From: Myxococcus stipitatus | GTDB taxonomy: Bacteria > Myxococcota > Myxococcia > Myxococcales > Myxococcaceae | Direction: 5' to 3' | DNA length: 64,000 nucleotides | NCBI RefSeq assembly: GCF_038561935.1 | Contig: NZ_CP102770.1 | Coordinates: 9,548,001 to 9,612,000, forward strand | In this document: positions 43,992 through 52,176 of the stretch, piece by piece | Layout: each line of letters starts with the position of its first letter | Numbering within the stretch: position 1 is the stretch's first letter | Program-made: the position numbers and the translations under genes | The notes under the pieces: generated by a model | Seen by the model: the letters and a program-made list of their open reading frames with translations, nothing else | Database searches by the model: none | What the model was told of the DNA's origin: nothing

Positions 43992-45116
43992 CTAGCGGCG
44001 TCGCTTGACTCCCGCGAAGAGCAACACCCCGAGGAGCGCGAGCCCCGAGGTGCTGGAGCAACCACCCTCCGGACCTCCTGGCGGTTGCTCCGGGTCCGGA
44101 GGAGGTGGCGCGCAGGGTGTGAAACAACGGCAGGCCTCCTCCCCTTCCGATTCCCATCGCGCGCAGAGGCTCCCCTCGCCGCAGGCCGCATCCTCGGTAC
44201 AGGTCCGCCCGAAGGCGCCTTCACGCAGGGTCGGAAGGAGACAGCGGCCTGGCCCTTCCTGTGTGGCGACACAGGAGAGTCCCACGGGGCACTCCGTGTC
44301 ACGCGTACAGGTGTCCCGGCACAGGGCCTCGGGAGCGAGTGTGGGCTCGATGGGAGGCGGAGAGGTCGCGAGGAACGGAAGGATAAAGCCCTCGCGCAAC
44401 ACATCCACGCGCAGGTTGACGGCTTCGGCGCGGCAGGCCACGTCACCGCTCACTGTGAGCCCCGCGAGCACCTCGCGGCCCGCGCCGTCGCTCATGAACA
44501 CCGGACCACCACTGTCTCCCACGCAGCTCATGCCGGGCCCGGGTTCCGCGCGAAAGACCGTGGCCTCCAGCCAGGTCACCTGGAGCGTCCCCTGCCTCCG
44601 TCGCCCCGCTGGGGCGTTCGCGTCCTTCGTGTCGCCATAGCCCACGGCGCGCACGCGCGTGCCCCCCGTCAGCGCCAGCGGCGATTCCGACAAGCGAGCG
44701 GGCTCGACCTGCACGGGGGTCGCGAGCCGCAGCAGTGCGGCATCGTGCGTATGGGTGCGAGGCACATGGCGCGGGTGGATGACCGCTCGCGACACTCGCA
44801 CGAAGCGCCCGGACGCATCCGGCGTGGGCAGCAGCGCGGGCCCCAGATAGACCTCGTACGCGCCTTCCACGCCGAAAAGGTCCAGGCAGTGCGCCGCCGT
44901 CAACACGACGTCGGGCGCGATGAGGACACCGGAGCAGAGCAACAGAGGGGAGGACTCGTTGCACCGCGTCCTCCGGGCAAGCAGCGCGACGGTCGCCACA
45001 TCGTCCGGTGCATCGGTTCCTTGCACGATGCGATGCGCGGACCGCGACGGCGCTGGTTCCACCGTCGGGGTACACGCGGCGAGGAACGCCAACACCATCA
45101 GCCCGAGGTGCGCCAT
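43992..45116 (-). CDS. secreted trypsin-like serine protease with MYXO-CTERM-like tail
   Basis: 374 residues. Signal peptide MAHLGLMVLAFLAACTPT, possibly lipidated at Cys15. The S1 protease starts IVQGT and has the full triad: His76 in LTAAHC, Asp125 in THDAALLRL and Ser202 in GDSGGP. A cysteine-rich EGF-like linker (CRDTCTRDTECPVGLSC) follows. The end reads GGCSSTSGLALLGVLLFAGV then basic residues, a MYXO-CTERM-like anchor (Cys, hydrophobic helix, Arg/Lys tail) used for surface sorting. An open frame extends 74 codons upstream but is antisense to the XRE region, so the ATG at 45116 is used. Confidence 0.88.
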   Translation of the reverse strand: MAHLGLMVLAFLAACTPTVEPAPSRSAHRIVQGTDAPDDVATVALLARRTRCNESSPLLLCSGVLIAPDVVLTAAHCLDLFGVEGAYEVYLGPALLPTPDASGRFVRVSRAVIHPRHVPRTHTHDAALLRLATPVQVEPARLSESPLALTGGTRVRAVGYGDTKDANAPAGRRRQGTLQVTWLEATVFRAEPGPGMSCVGDSGGPVFMSDGAGREVLAGLTVSGDVACRAEAVNLRVDVLREGFILPFLATSPPPIEPTLAPEALCRDTCTRDTECPVGLSCVATQEGPGRCLLPTLREGAFGRTCTEDAACGEGSLCARWESEGEEACRCFTPCAPPPPDPEQPPGGPEGGCSSTSGLALLGVLLFAGVKRRR

Positions 45117-45347
45117 GAGCCTGAGACCTCGGGTGATGACACCCTCGATGTTTCGTCCGAGGCAGGCACCTCTCACGGCATGTCCCCCAAGTTGCCCACA
45201 GCCCGCGTCATCGTAAGGCACGACGGGGCGCCTGCCCGTGGGAAGAAGCTCGACCCGAAGGGTGGGCTTGGGATGGGAACCTTCACCCTGCATCATCCGC
45301 ACACCCTCGTTACCTCTGGCAGCCCCGTCCACCCTCACCTTGCGCCC

Positions 45348-45902
45348 ATGACCGAGACCCTACCGCAGCCTTCACTCGGAATCGCCCTCCGGCGCTGGCG
45401 GCTGCTGCATCACATCAAGCAGTCCCATGCCGCGGAGCGCTTCGGCGTCAATCAGTCCACCATCTCCCGCTGGGAGGCCGGGACGCAGGCCATGGAGCCC
45501 GCGGAACGCACTCGCGTCGAGGCCCTGCTGGCCGCCCGCCTGGACGCGGCGGCGGACCACGCTCTCGCGCGGCTCGTCAACGAGAGCCCTCGCCCTGTTC
45601 ACCTCATCTGCGACCTGACACACCGCCTGCTCGCGTGCTCGCCCTCGCGTGCCGCGGAGTTCACGGTGCCCCTCTCCGACTTGCTGGGGCGCTCGCTCTG
45701 GCGCTACTCCACCGCGGAGATTGCCCTCCAGGAGTCGACTCTCGACACGCTCGGCTGGCGCGAGACACTCGCGCCGTCCTCCGTGGAGTTCCCCAGCGGC
45801 ACGAACACCTCCCCCATCATCCCCATTCGCGCCAGCCGGTGCCGCTGGACGCGGATGACCCTCTCCGATGGCACCGCGGCCCGCCTCGTCGAGACACTCT
45901 GA
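45348..45902 (+). CDS. XRE-family regulator with PAS-like C-terminus
   Basis: 184 residues. An HTH_3/XRE domain spans about residues 12-65 (IALRRWRLLHHIKQSHAAER, then FGVNQSTISRWEAGTQAMEP). The rest (HLICDLTHRLLACSPSRAAE and onward) looks like a PAS-type sensor with beta strands, as seen in one-component regulators. It should bind DNA as a dimer. It diverges from the protease gene by 231 bases and could regulate it, or the HD gene downstream; nothing in sequence decides. Confidence 0.85.
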   Translation: MTETLPQPSLGIALRRWRLLHHIKQSHAAERFGVNQSTISRWEAGTQAMEPAERTRVEALLAARLDAAADHALARLVNESPRPVHLICDLTHRLLACSPSRAAEFTVPLSDLLGRSLWRYSTAEIALQESTLDTLGWRETLAPSSVEFPSGTNTSPIIPIRASRCRWTRMTLSDGTAARLVETL

Positions 45903-45917
45903 AGCGGCATGCGAATG

Positions 45918-45985
45918 GAATCGACGACTCGATTCGCGTGACAGGGCTTGGTGGTTGCTGAACCCCACGCATATTTCATGCGTGG
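45918..45985 (+). terminator. two inverted repeats between XRE and HD genes
   Basis: GAATCGA-CGAC-TCGATTC (45918-45935) and CCACGCAT-ATTTC-ATGCGTGG (45965-45985) are perfect palindromes with short loops, just after the XRE stop. They may end that transcript, or act as operators for the HD gene 38 bases later. Confidence 0.35.
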
Positions 45986-46022
45986 ACTCCGGGCGGCGGG
46001 TTGTCCAGGCTCGACGCCTGCC

Positions 46023-46622
46023 ATGCATACCGAGACCCTCCAGAGTCGCCTCGCGTTCCTCCGCGAGGCGGAGCAGCTCAAGGATGTCCTCCGAAGCGGA
46101 CACACCTCCTCCGGCCGACCGGAGAGCACCGCCGAGCACACGTGGAGACTGTGCTTGATGGCCCTCGTGTTCGGCGACGCCCTGCCTGGACTGGACCCGC
46201 TCAAGCTCCTCCAGATGTGCGTCGTCCACGACCTGGGCGAAGCCATCCACGGCGACATCCCCGCCATCCACCAGGGCGCCCACCCCGACAAGGGCGAGCG
46301 CGAACGCGAAGACCTGCGACACCTGACCCGGATGCTCGACACAGCTCCGCGAGAGCACATCCGCGCCCTGTGGGACGAGTACGAACAGGCATCCTCCCCC
46401 GAGGCCCAGGCCGTGAAGGCGCTCGACAAGCTGGAGACGATTCTCCAGCACAGCCAAGGCAAGAACCCCGCCGACTTCGACTACGCCTTCAACCTGGCCT
46501 ATGGCCGCAAGTACACCGACGGCCATCCCCTGTTCAGCGCCTTGCGCGCCCTCATCGACGCGGACACGACCCGGCGTATGGTGGGCGAGGAGTCCCCTCA
46601 ACCCCCTCCTCGAGGAACGTGA
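46023..46622 (+). CDS. HD-domain phosphohydrolase, YfbR-like
   Basis: 199 residues. The HD-domain pattern is complete: His in STAEHTWRLC, the His-Asp pair in MCVVHDLGEAIHGDIPA, and a late Asp in AVKALDKLETIL. This is the layout of YfbR-type 5'-deoxyribonucleotidases and related HD hydrolases. Substrate not identifiable. The stop overlaps the next start by 1 base, so it is translationally coupled with the GNAT gene. Confidence 0.88.
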   Translation: MHTETLQSRLAFLREAEQLKDVLRSGHTSSGRPESTAEHTWRLCLMALVFGDALPGLDPLKLLQMCVVHDLGEAIHGDIPAIHQGAHPDKGEREREDLRHLTRMLDTAPREHIRALWDEYEQASSPEAQAVKALDKLETILQHSQGKNPADFDYAFNLAYGRKYTDGHPLFSALRALIDADTTRRMVGEESPQPPPRGT

Positions 46623-47128
46623 TGCCCGTGACGCTCCGGCCCGAAGCTCCCGCGGATGGCGCGGCCATCGAACACGTGACGGTCGCCGCCTTCAAGAACG
46701 CGCCTCACACGGACCACACCGAGCAGTTCATCGTCAACGCGCTCCGCCGCGCGGGAGCCATGACCCTGTCCCTGGTCGCCGAGGACGGCGGCACCCTCGT
46801 CGGCCACGTCGCCATCTCTCCCGTGAGCATCTCCTCCGGCGCCAAGGGCTGGTACGGCCTGGGCCCCATCTCCGTGCTGCCCGAACGCCAGGGACAGGGC
46901 ATCGGCGCGCAGTTGATGAACGCCTCGATGGCCGCGCTGAAGGACCTGGGCGCCGCGGGCTGCGTGTTGCTCGGAGACCCCGCCTTCTACAGCCGCTTCG
47001 GCTTCCAGCCCCAGCCCGGGCTGGTGCTCCCCGGCGTGCCTCCCGAGTACTTCCAGGCCCTGCGATTCCACGGCGACTGGCCCGAGGGCACCGTGACGTA
47101 TCACGACGCGTTCAACGCGACGTCCTGA
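46622..47128 (+). CDS. YhbS-like GNAT N-acetyltransferase
   Basis: 168 residues. Motif A is GPISVLPERQGQGIGAQLM with the acetyl-CoA pyrophosphate loop QGQGIG; the ending GDPAFYSRFGFQPQPGL is typical of the YhbS branch. The acceptor is unknown. Cytoplasmic, coupled to the HD hydrolase gene. It converges with the HTTM gene, 7 bases apart. Confidence 0.9.
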   Translation: MPVTLRPEAPADGAAIEHVTVAAFKNAPHTDHTEQFIVNALRRAGAMTLSLVAEDGGTLVGHVAISPVSISSGAKGWYGLGPISVLPERQGQGIGAQLMNASMAALKDLGAAGCVLLGDPAFYSRFGFQPQPGLVLPGVPPEYFQALRFHGDWPEGTVTYHDAFNATS

Positions 47129-47135
47129 GGGGAAC

Positions 47136-48059
47136 TCAGAAGGGCCCTGCCCCCTGGAGCAGCGAGCCCCAGGGGAAGCGGTAGACCTGGATGCAGACGA
47201 ACGCCAGCAGGTAGAGCACCGGAATCAACCGTGAGTCCTCCTCGCACTGGGCCAAGCCCATGATGAGCAGGACCCAGCCGAACCCCAGCACCGGCGCGAG
47301 CGCGTAGGTCGACGGGACGAACACCAACAGCAGCACGTCCCGGCTCCTCGCCACGGCGCCTCGCAGCGGGACGAGGAACACCAGCGCGACGGCGAGCTCG
47401 ATTCCCAGCGTCCACCGGGTCATCAACGTCGCAAGCCTATCCACGGCCGGCGTCGAGACGAGCTGCACCGAGCCCAGCGTGCTGTCGTAGTTCGTCAGCG
47501 CGTGCAGCGCCGCGGTGTTGAGCTCGGCCATGGCGGCCGTCACCTGCCCCACGCCCTGCCCCACCGACTGGAAGCGAGGGTCCTGCAGCAGCGCGTAGCG
47601 GAAGAAGCTCCCGTCCAGGTAGTCCTCCGAGACGAGCTTCCAGAACACCGCGAAGGCGAAGCACCCGCCCACCAGCGCGCGGGCACTCACGGCCAGCACC
47701 CGCTCCGGCTCGCGCGCACAGGCCGCGCAGAACAAAGCCAGACACCAGTAGCTCAAGAGGTACTTGTGATTGTCCGCCTCGAAGCGCTCCTGGAACGTCC
47801 CCACCAGCGTGATGACGAAGGCGATGAACCACAGCATCGGCTCGCGCTTGAGCCGGGGCAGCAGCAACCCGAGCACCGCGACCAGGGTCAGCGGAATCCG
47901 CACCCGCAGGGCCCCGCTCGAGTAGAGCATCAAGAGCAGCAGCGACATCGTGGCACAGAGCTCGAACCGGTCGACGTGCAGGCTCGCGAGCAGCTCGTCA
48001 CTCCAGGACCTCCGCGGCGCGGACGTCGTCGCAGCCTCGCCAGGAATGGCGTGGCTCAT
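47136..48059 (-). CDS. HTTM/SdpB-like membrane protein
   Basis: 307 residues with about seven hydrophobic segments. NHKYLLSYWCLALFCAACAR followed by RALVGGCFAFAVFWKLVSED resembles the HTTM (vitamin K carboxylase-like) family to which SdpB belongs; SdpB is the membrane maturation factor of the Bacillus SDP peptide toxin. Family residues of true carboxylases are not obvious. Its start overlaps the stop of the upstream gene by 4 bases. The operon layout (exported Cys-rich protein, anchored small protein, HTTM protein) supports an SDP-like role; this remains inference. Confidence 0.7.
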   Translation of the reverse strand: MSHAIPGEAATTSAPRRSWSDELLASLHVDRFELCATMSLLLLMLYSSGALRVRIPLTLVAVLGLLLPRLKREPMLWFIAFVITLVGTFQERFEADNHKYLLSYWCLALFCAACAREPERVLAVSARALVGGCFAFAVFWKLVSEDYLDGSFFRYALLQDPRFQSVGQGVGQVTAAMAELNTAALHALTNYDSTLGSVQLVSTPAVDRLATLMTRWTLGIELAVALVFLVPLRGAVARSRDVLLLVFVPSTYALAPVLGFGWVLLIMGLAQCEEDSRLIPVLYLLAFVCIQVYRFPWGSLLQGAGPF

Positions 48060-48646
48060 GGCGGCACACTCACGCTCGCCTCCGCCATCCGGGTGGCGAC
48101 CAGTCGCGAGGAGGACGGCTCGAACCGGAACGCCCATAACTCCACGCGCACGCGATGGAAGACATGCGCCCGGCCGAGAGGAGGGGGTGCCTCGCCGGGC
48201 TCCAGCATGCGCAGGAGGCGCACGCCCATGAAGTCGACGCGCCCCACCTCGGGGCCTCCGGGCGGCTGCTCGACGCCCTCCCCGAGGAGCGTCTGATAGC
48301 GAGTGACGGCGGAGGCCAGACGCTCGGGCACCCAGGTTCCGCTCGCGACGCGGCTGGCGAGTCCCTCCAGTGCGGCGTGTGTCGGCAACACGCGGACGTC
48401 GTAGCCCAGGTCCTTCATCCGGTCGGGAAGACGGACCTGCACCTCGGATGCACCCTCCACCAGGTACACCCGAAGGAAGCGCGCGCTGGGCGAGTCCACC
48501 GTGGAGAACATCCCGAAGCCGCCCCCCTTCCACGGAGACAGCCCCTTCGCCTCCACGAGGAAGAGGTGCACGGCCGCCACCAGCACCAGCAACGCGGGTG
48601 CGCACAGCGCCAACAGCCGCTCACGCCAGGGCGAGGACTCCGTCAT
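48056..48646 (-). CDS. membrane-anchored protein, SdpA-like position
   Basis: 196 residues. One N-terminal membrane helix (LLALCAPALLVLVAAVHLFL, residues 11-30) then EAKGLSPWKGGGFGMFSTVD, a motif I know from small proteins encoded next to HTTM genes, and a beta-rich extracytoplasmic domain (ARFLRVYLVEGASEVQVRLP). It occupies the SdpA place in an SDP-like operon: 1-base overlap with the upstream gene and 4-base overlap with the HTTM gene. Exact family uncertain. Confidence 0.65.
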   Translation of the reverse strand: MTESSPWRERLLALCAPALLVLVAAVHLFLVEAKGLSPWKGGGFGMFSTVDSPSARFLRVYLVEGASEVQVRLPDRMKDLGYDVRVLPTHAALEGLASRVASGTWVPERLASAVTRYQTLLGEGVEQPPGGPEVGRVDFMGVRLLRMLEPGEAPPPLGRAHVFHRVRVELWAFRFEPSSSRLVATRMAEASVSVPP

Positions 48647-49119
48647 CACTGCGCCCCCTTCGTGCCGCCCCCTCCCGCCGCGCACGAGCCGATTCCCACG
48701 CAGAAGCCACAGCCATACCAGGCGCTCTCCTGCGCACCATCCAGGCACAGGTAGTGGTCCTTGCAGAGCAGGGCCAGCAAGGCGCACGACGTCTCCGTCA
48801 GCTCCAGCCGGCACGCGGGGAAGTGCTTGGGGTCTATCCTCCAGCCGTGCTGCTGGAAGGCCGCGCGCATCGCGTCCACGGCATCGGGGTGGCCCGCCAG
48901 CTCGATGACCTCTTCTGGCGAGCACCCCTCATCCAGACACTCGGAGGCGTAGGAGGCGTAGAGCTCCCGCAGCTCCTCGGTGTCACAGCCTTCGCTCTGG
49001 CATTCCTCGTGGTAGTCGCCCTGCCGGCGCTCCCCTTCCGTGGAGGGGTCCGCCATCGGCCACGACAGCACGGCGGCGATGACCAGCGCCGTGCCCGCAT
49101 AAGCCAGGAGCTTCCGCAT
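48646..49119 (-). CDS. exported cysteine-rich protein, candidate SDP-like peptide precursor
   Basis: 157 residues. Signal peptide MRKLLAYAGTALVIAAVLSW. The mature part has 11 cysteines: pairs in EECQSEGC and SECLDEGC, then PAC, TSCALLALLCKDHYLC, and a final hydrophobic Cys/Gly run YGCGFCVGIGSCAAGGGG. The C-terminal third, hydrophobic with paired cysteines, would suit a disulfide-stabilised membrane-active peptide, as in SdpC. GGAGGGGAGG precedes the ATG at 49119. First gene of the three-gene operon. Toxin nature is inference from position and composition. Confidence 0.7.
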   Translation of the reverse strand: MRKLLAYAGTALVIAAVLSWPMADPSTEGERRQGDYHEECQSEGCDTEELRELYASYASECLDEGCSPEEVIELAGHPDAVDAMRAAFQQHGWRIDPKHFPACRLELTETSCALLALLCKDHYLCLDGAQESAWYGCGFCVGIGSCAAGGGGTKGAQ

Positions 49120-49373
49120 GGAGCCTCCCCTCCGAGAGATTCGGTGGGCCGTCACACGGAGCCACAGCGGATGGATGAGGCCTCGGGCTTCAGTGAATCA
49201 CAGCCAGTGCTCCAGTGGCTTCACGTCCGTCGCATCCAACCACGAGACGTTGAACATTGGACAGGAGAACCCAACGCCACACAGGTGGGCAACGGACCGC
49301 GATGCAAGCGTTCTCCTCGGCGTCCGCGATTCTTCAACGGCCTGGAGAGCCCTCGCATTACAGTTGCCATTCT

Positions 49374-50246
49374 ATGTCGACTCCAGGCGCCATCGCTGTG
49401 TACACGTCGGGCTGGGGGGTCCCCGAGTTCGTCTCTGATCGCCCCTGGCGTGGGGTGGTCTCTCTGCACTGGGCTGGCAATCCGTCTGGCCTCGGGCATG
49501 AACTCATGGCCCACGTCCAGCGCGCGCAGGGCGATATGCAGTCCGTGGTGCGCCAGCTCATCGATGAGGCCCCCCGGGGCTGGCGCCACGGCATCCCAAG
49601 CCCCGACGAACCGGAGGGCGACCGCATCAGAGAGGAGGACGACAGCCTGAGGGTCACCCCGGACGAGACCGGAAGGGCGGTCTACGTCTACGTCTTCGAC
49701 CTGGAAGCACGTCGGCTCGATGTGTTCTCGACCCGTGCCAGGGAGGGCGGCAGACGGATCCGCTCCGTCGTCTTCTCGCAGACGGGCACGCCCGACCTGC
49801 GGGCGCTCGACCTCTTGCCCGCGGAGACTGTCGATGAGCCCCTCCTTCCCGGCGAGGAGCTCTCGGTCCAGACACTGCAGGACTGGCTCGAGGGCCTGCC
49901 GACGCTCGAGACAGAGTCCACGCGCCTCTACTGGGGGGACACGAAACAGGGCCCAGACGGAGCGCTCGCCATCACGCTCCGGGTCGCGACCTATGAAGAC
50001 GGCAGCATCGTCCAGGTGGTGGAACAACTGTGGAATGTGGTGCCCCCCTCCGCGCGACTGGAGCCGGAGCGTGTCCGGAACCTCCTCGATGCGCTCGTCG
50101 ACGTGGTGCGCGAGAATCCAAGGCGGCTCGATCCATTCTGGATCTCCGGGCAGGACACCCTGCGTCGCTCCGGAGCCAGACAGCGCAAGAGCCTCGCGAA
50201 GGTCCTGAGGGCTCGCTGGGCCCGCAGCTCCTACTCCTCGAAGTAG
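49374..50246 (+). CDS. unrecognised protein of 290 residues
   Basis: No signal peptide from the start at 49374 (MSTPGAIAVYTSGWGVPEFV). The first part is beta-rich; VYVYVFDLEARRLDVFSTRA looks like a strand pair of a cytoplasmic sensor-like domain. A conserved-looking LLPGEELSVQTLQDWLEGLP lies mid-way. The end is helical and basic. The longer open frame upstream overlaps the divergent SDP-like operon and has no ribosome site. No family recognised; 254 bases separate it from that operon and contain nothing I can support. Confidence 0.55.
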   Translation: MSTPGAIAVYTSGWGVPEFVSDRPWRGVVSLHWAGNPSGLGHELMAHVQRAQGDMQSVVRQLIDEAPRGWRHGIPSPDEPEGDRIREEDDSLRVTPDETGRAVYVYVFDLEARRLDVFSTRAREGGRRIRSVVFSQTGTPDLRALDLLPAETVDEPLLPGEELSVQTLQDWLEGLPTLETESTRLYWGDTKQGPDGALAITLRVATYEDGSIVQVVEQLWNVVPPSARLEPERVRNLLDALVDVVRENPRRLDPFWISGQDTLRRSGARQRKSLAKVLRARWARSSYSSK

Positions 50247-50278
50247 CCGGCCTTCCGGTGGGGTGAACACACCGCTCG

Positions 50279-50839
50279 CTACCGCGCGTCGCGGGCTTCC
50301 TGCTCCGCCGCTTCCGTCAGCGTGCGAATCTCCTCCCGCAGGCTGACCAGTCGCCCCCGGTTCCGCTGGAGCATCGTGTCGAGCTGGCGGACCCGCGCGT
50401 CATCTCCGCGAGCCTCCGCCTGCTCCCGCTCGCGCTCCAGCCGCTCCACGTCGCGCCCCAGCAGCGTGGTGATGTGCGTCGTCTTCTCCAGCCGCCACCG
50501 CGCCGTCTGGGGCAGCTCCGGCTGAATCTCATCGTTCTGCTGCGGCGGCGGGTTCTCCACCTCCGGCTCCGGGGGCACATCCCCGGGCCGGGGTGCCACC
50601 ACCGTCGCGGCGGGCGGAGCCTCCTCGGGCGGCACGGCCTTGGCGCGGGAAGCCTTCGCCGCCTGGGCCGCGCGGACGACCCGGGCCCTCACCTCCTCCG
50701 TCGACTCCTCCTCCACCCCCTCCTGGCTCGGGAGGGGTTTCCACTCCAGCACGCCCACCAGGAGCATCAACACGAGCGCGATGCCCAGTCCCAGCAGCCC
50801 CCACTTCAGCCGCCGGGCCACCTCGTCCATGTCCCGCAT
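50279..50839 (-). CDS. membrane-anchored coiled-coil protein
   Basis: 186 residues. A single membrane helix (LKWGLLGLGIALVLMLLVGV, residues 11-30) with a short cytoplasmic N-terminus, a Pro/Glu-rich periplasmic linker (PPEEAPPAATVVAPRPGDVP), and a C-terminal coiled coil of about 55 residues (ERLEREREQAEARGDDARVR). No known family. Follows two lipoprotein genes on the same strand with 12 bases to the nearer one, so these may be one envelope operon. Confidence 0.75.
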   Translation of the reverse strand: MRDMDEVARRLKWGLLGLGIALVLMLLVGVLEWKPLPSQEGVEEESTEEVRARVVRAAQAAKASRAKAVPPEEAPPAATVVAPRPGDVPPEPEVENPPPQQNDEIQPELPQTARWRLEKTTHITTLLGRDVERLEREREQAEARGDDARVRQLDTMLQRNRGRLVSLREEIRTLTEAAEQEARDAR

Positions 50840-50851
50840 GTCCCGCCTCCC

Positions 50852-51229
50852 TCAGAAACGCACGCGCCAACCACCGGACCGCCGCTCCACGCGCAACAAC
50901 CACGGCTCCTTGCCCACTTCACCGTCCTGCGCGATTCGCGCCCGCACCAGCACCGCGTCCGAATCCCTGCCATCCAACCTCGACTCCACGATGTCCACCA
51001 GCGACAAGCCATGCTCCCGCATCTCCCGCACGGCCTCCTCGCACGGGCGCATGCCGCCTCCGGTGGCCAGCAGCGGCCCCAGCACCTCGCAGTCGCCCGA
51101 CGGCAGCGCCTCGAAGAAGCGCCGCACCGTCGCCTCCGCGGCCTCCGTCTTCGAGGCCGTGGACGAACACGCGAGCAGGGCCCACAGCGCCCCGCTCACC
51201 CCGACACCCCGCCAACTCCAGAGGCGCAT
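50852..51229 (-). CDS. small lipoprotein, DUF4878/NTF2-like
   Basis: 125 residues. SGALWALLACSS gives a lipobox with Cys21. The domain begins AEATVRRFFEALPSGDCEVL and ends EPWLLRVERRSGGWRVRF, the shape of the DUF4878 / NTF2-like lipoproteins, whose function is unknown. It lies 3 bases after the Cys-rich lipoprotein gene and 12 before the coiled-coil gene, so co-transcription is very likely. Confidence 0.75.
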   Translation of the reverse strand: MRLWSWRGVGVSGALWALLACSSTASKTEAAEATVRRFFEALPSGDCEVLGPLLATGGGMRPCEEAVREMREHGLSLVDIVESRLDGRDSDAVLVRARIAQDGEVGKEPWLLRVERRSGGWRVRF

Positions 51230-51232
51230 GTC

Positions 51233-52114
51233 TCAGTAGCAGTTGGGCGCGAACAGCTCGTCGTCCGCCGCGGACACGAACTGGTCATCACACCAGGCGC
51301 TCGCCAGCATGTGCCCGTTGCGAACACAGCCGTCGTGGTTCGTCGCATCCAGCGTGTATTGCGTGTCGCCACCACAGTCGCCGCCGCAGCGGCCGAAGCA
51401 GTTGCCCATCACCTTGGGACGCGACCAGTGGTCCGGCTCGCCGCACACCCACGTGCCGCCATTCAGGTAGTACTCATCCCCGCTGCACGAGGCGTGGTCA
51501 CCCAGCTGGGCAATCTGCTGGTTGCCCGCGTAGCTGAAGCCCCCCTTGTTGCAGTCGTGCTTCGAATACGAATACCAGTTGTACACACCACCGCAGCTCC
51601 CGGTGTTCCGGCCGTTGCAGCGCGCATAGCTGCACAGCATCGTGTAGCCGCGCCCCTGCTCGCCCATCACCGTGCGCTGGAGCTCCACGGTGGACGGGTG
51701 CTGCGCCCACAGGCCCACCGCGCGCCGCAGATACATGGCCTCCGGCGCCGCCGCGTCGCCTACCGGCAGCTCCGCGCTCAGCGCGTCGTAGAGCGACTCG
51801 AGCAGCTCCCGGTCCGCGTCCGTCAGCTGCGTGTCCGCCGCGCCCTCATCCGCGAAGCCATCCAACGTGGACACCCCGCTCGCCGGGTCCATCAACCCCG
51901 ACAGCGTCATCCCTCTCAGTCGAACCTCCAGCCGGTAGACACCGGGCTCCACCTCGCGAGAGGAGAAGGACACCTCGCCCGTCTCGCGGCTGAACGCGCC
52001 CTGCGTGACGCCCGTCTCGCTGCCCAACGACAGTCCATCCTGCTTCGCCCGAGAAGGCTCATCACCACAGGCCCACAGCATCAACGCCGCGACCGCACAG
52101 AGCGCCTTGCGCAT
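51233..52114 (-). CDS. cysteine-rich lipoprotein with PLA2-like C-terminal motif
   Basis: 293 residues. Signal ends LMLWACG (Cys16). The C-terminal third has about ten cysteines and contains GNCFGRCGGDCGG, then LDATNHDGCVRNGH, then CDDQFVSAADDE. The 'CxGRCGxGC ... HDxCVR ... C.DqF..A.DD' arrangement resembles small bacterial phospholipase-A2-like proteins whose His-Asp pair (HDGC) would be catalytic. The N-terminal 150 residues are a beta domain plus helices of unknown type. Enzymatic activity is inference. Confidence 0.75.
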   Translation of the reverse strand: MRKALCAVAALMLWACGDEPSRAKQDGLSLGSETGVTQGAFSRETGEVSFSSREVEPGVYRLEVRLRGMTLSGLMDPASGVSTLDGFADEGAADTQLTDADRELLESLYDALSAELPVGDAAAPEAMYLRRAVGLWAQHPSTVELQRTVMGEQGRGYTMLCSYARCNGRNTGSCGGVYNWYSYSKHDCNKGGFSYAGNQQIAQLGDHASCSGDEYYLNGGTWVCGEPDHWSRPKVMGNCFGRCGGDCGGDTQYTLDATNHDGCVRNGHMLASAWCDDQFVSAADDELFAPNCY

Positions 52115-52176
52115 ACCGTTGCATCCCTCCCGACCAGGGATTGAGTCCCAAGAAGACCCGCCGTGCTACCGGGTGC

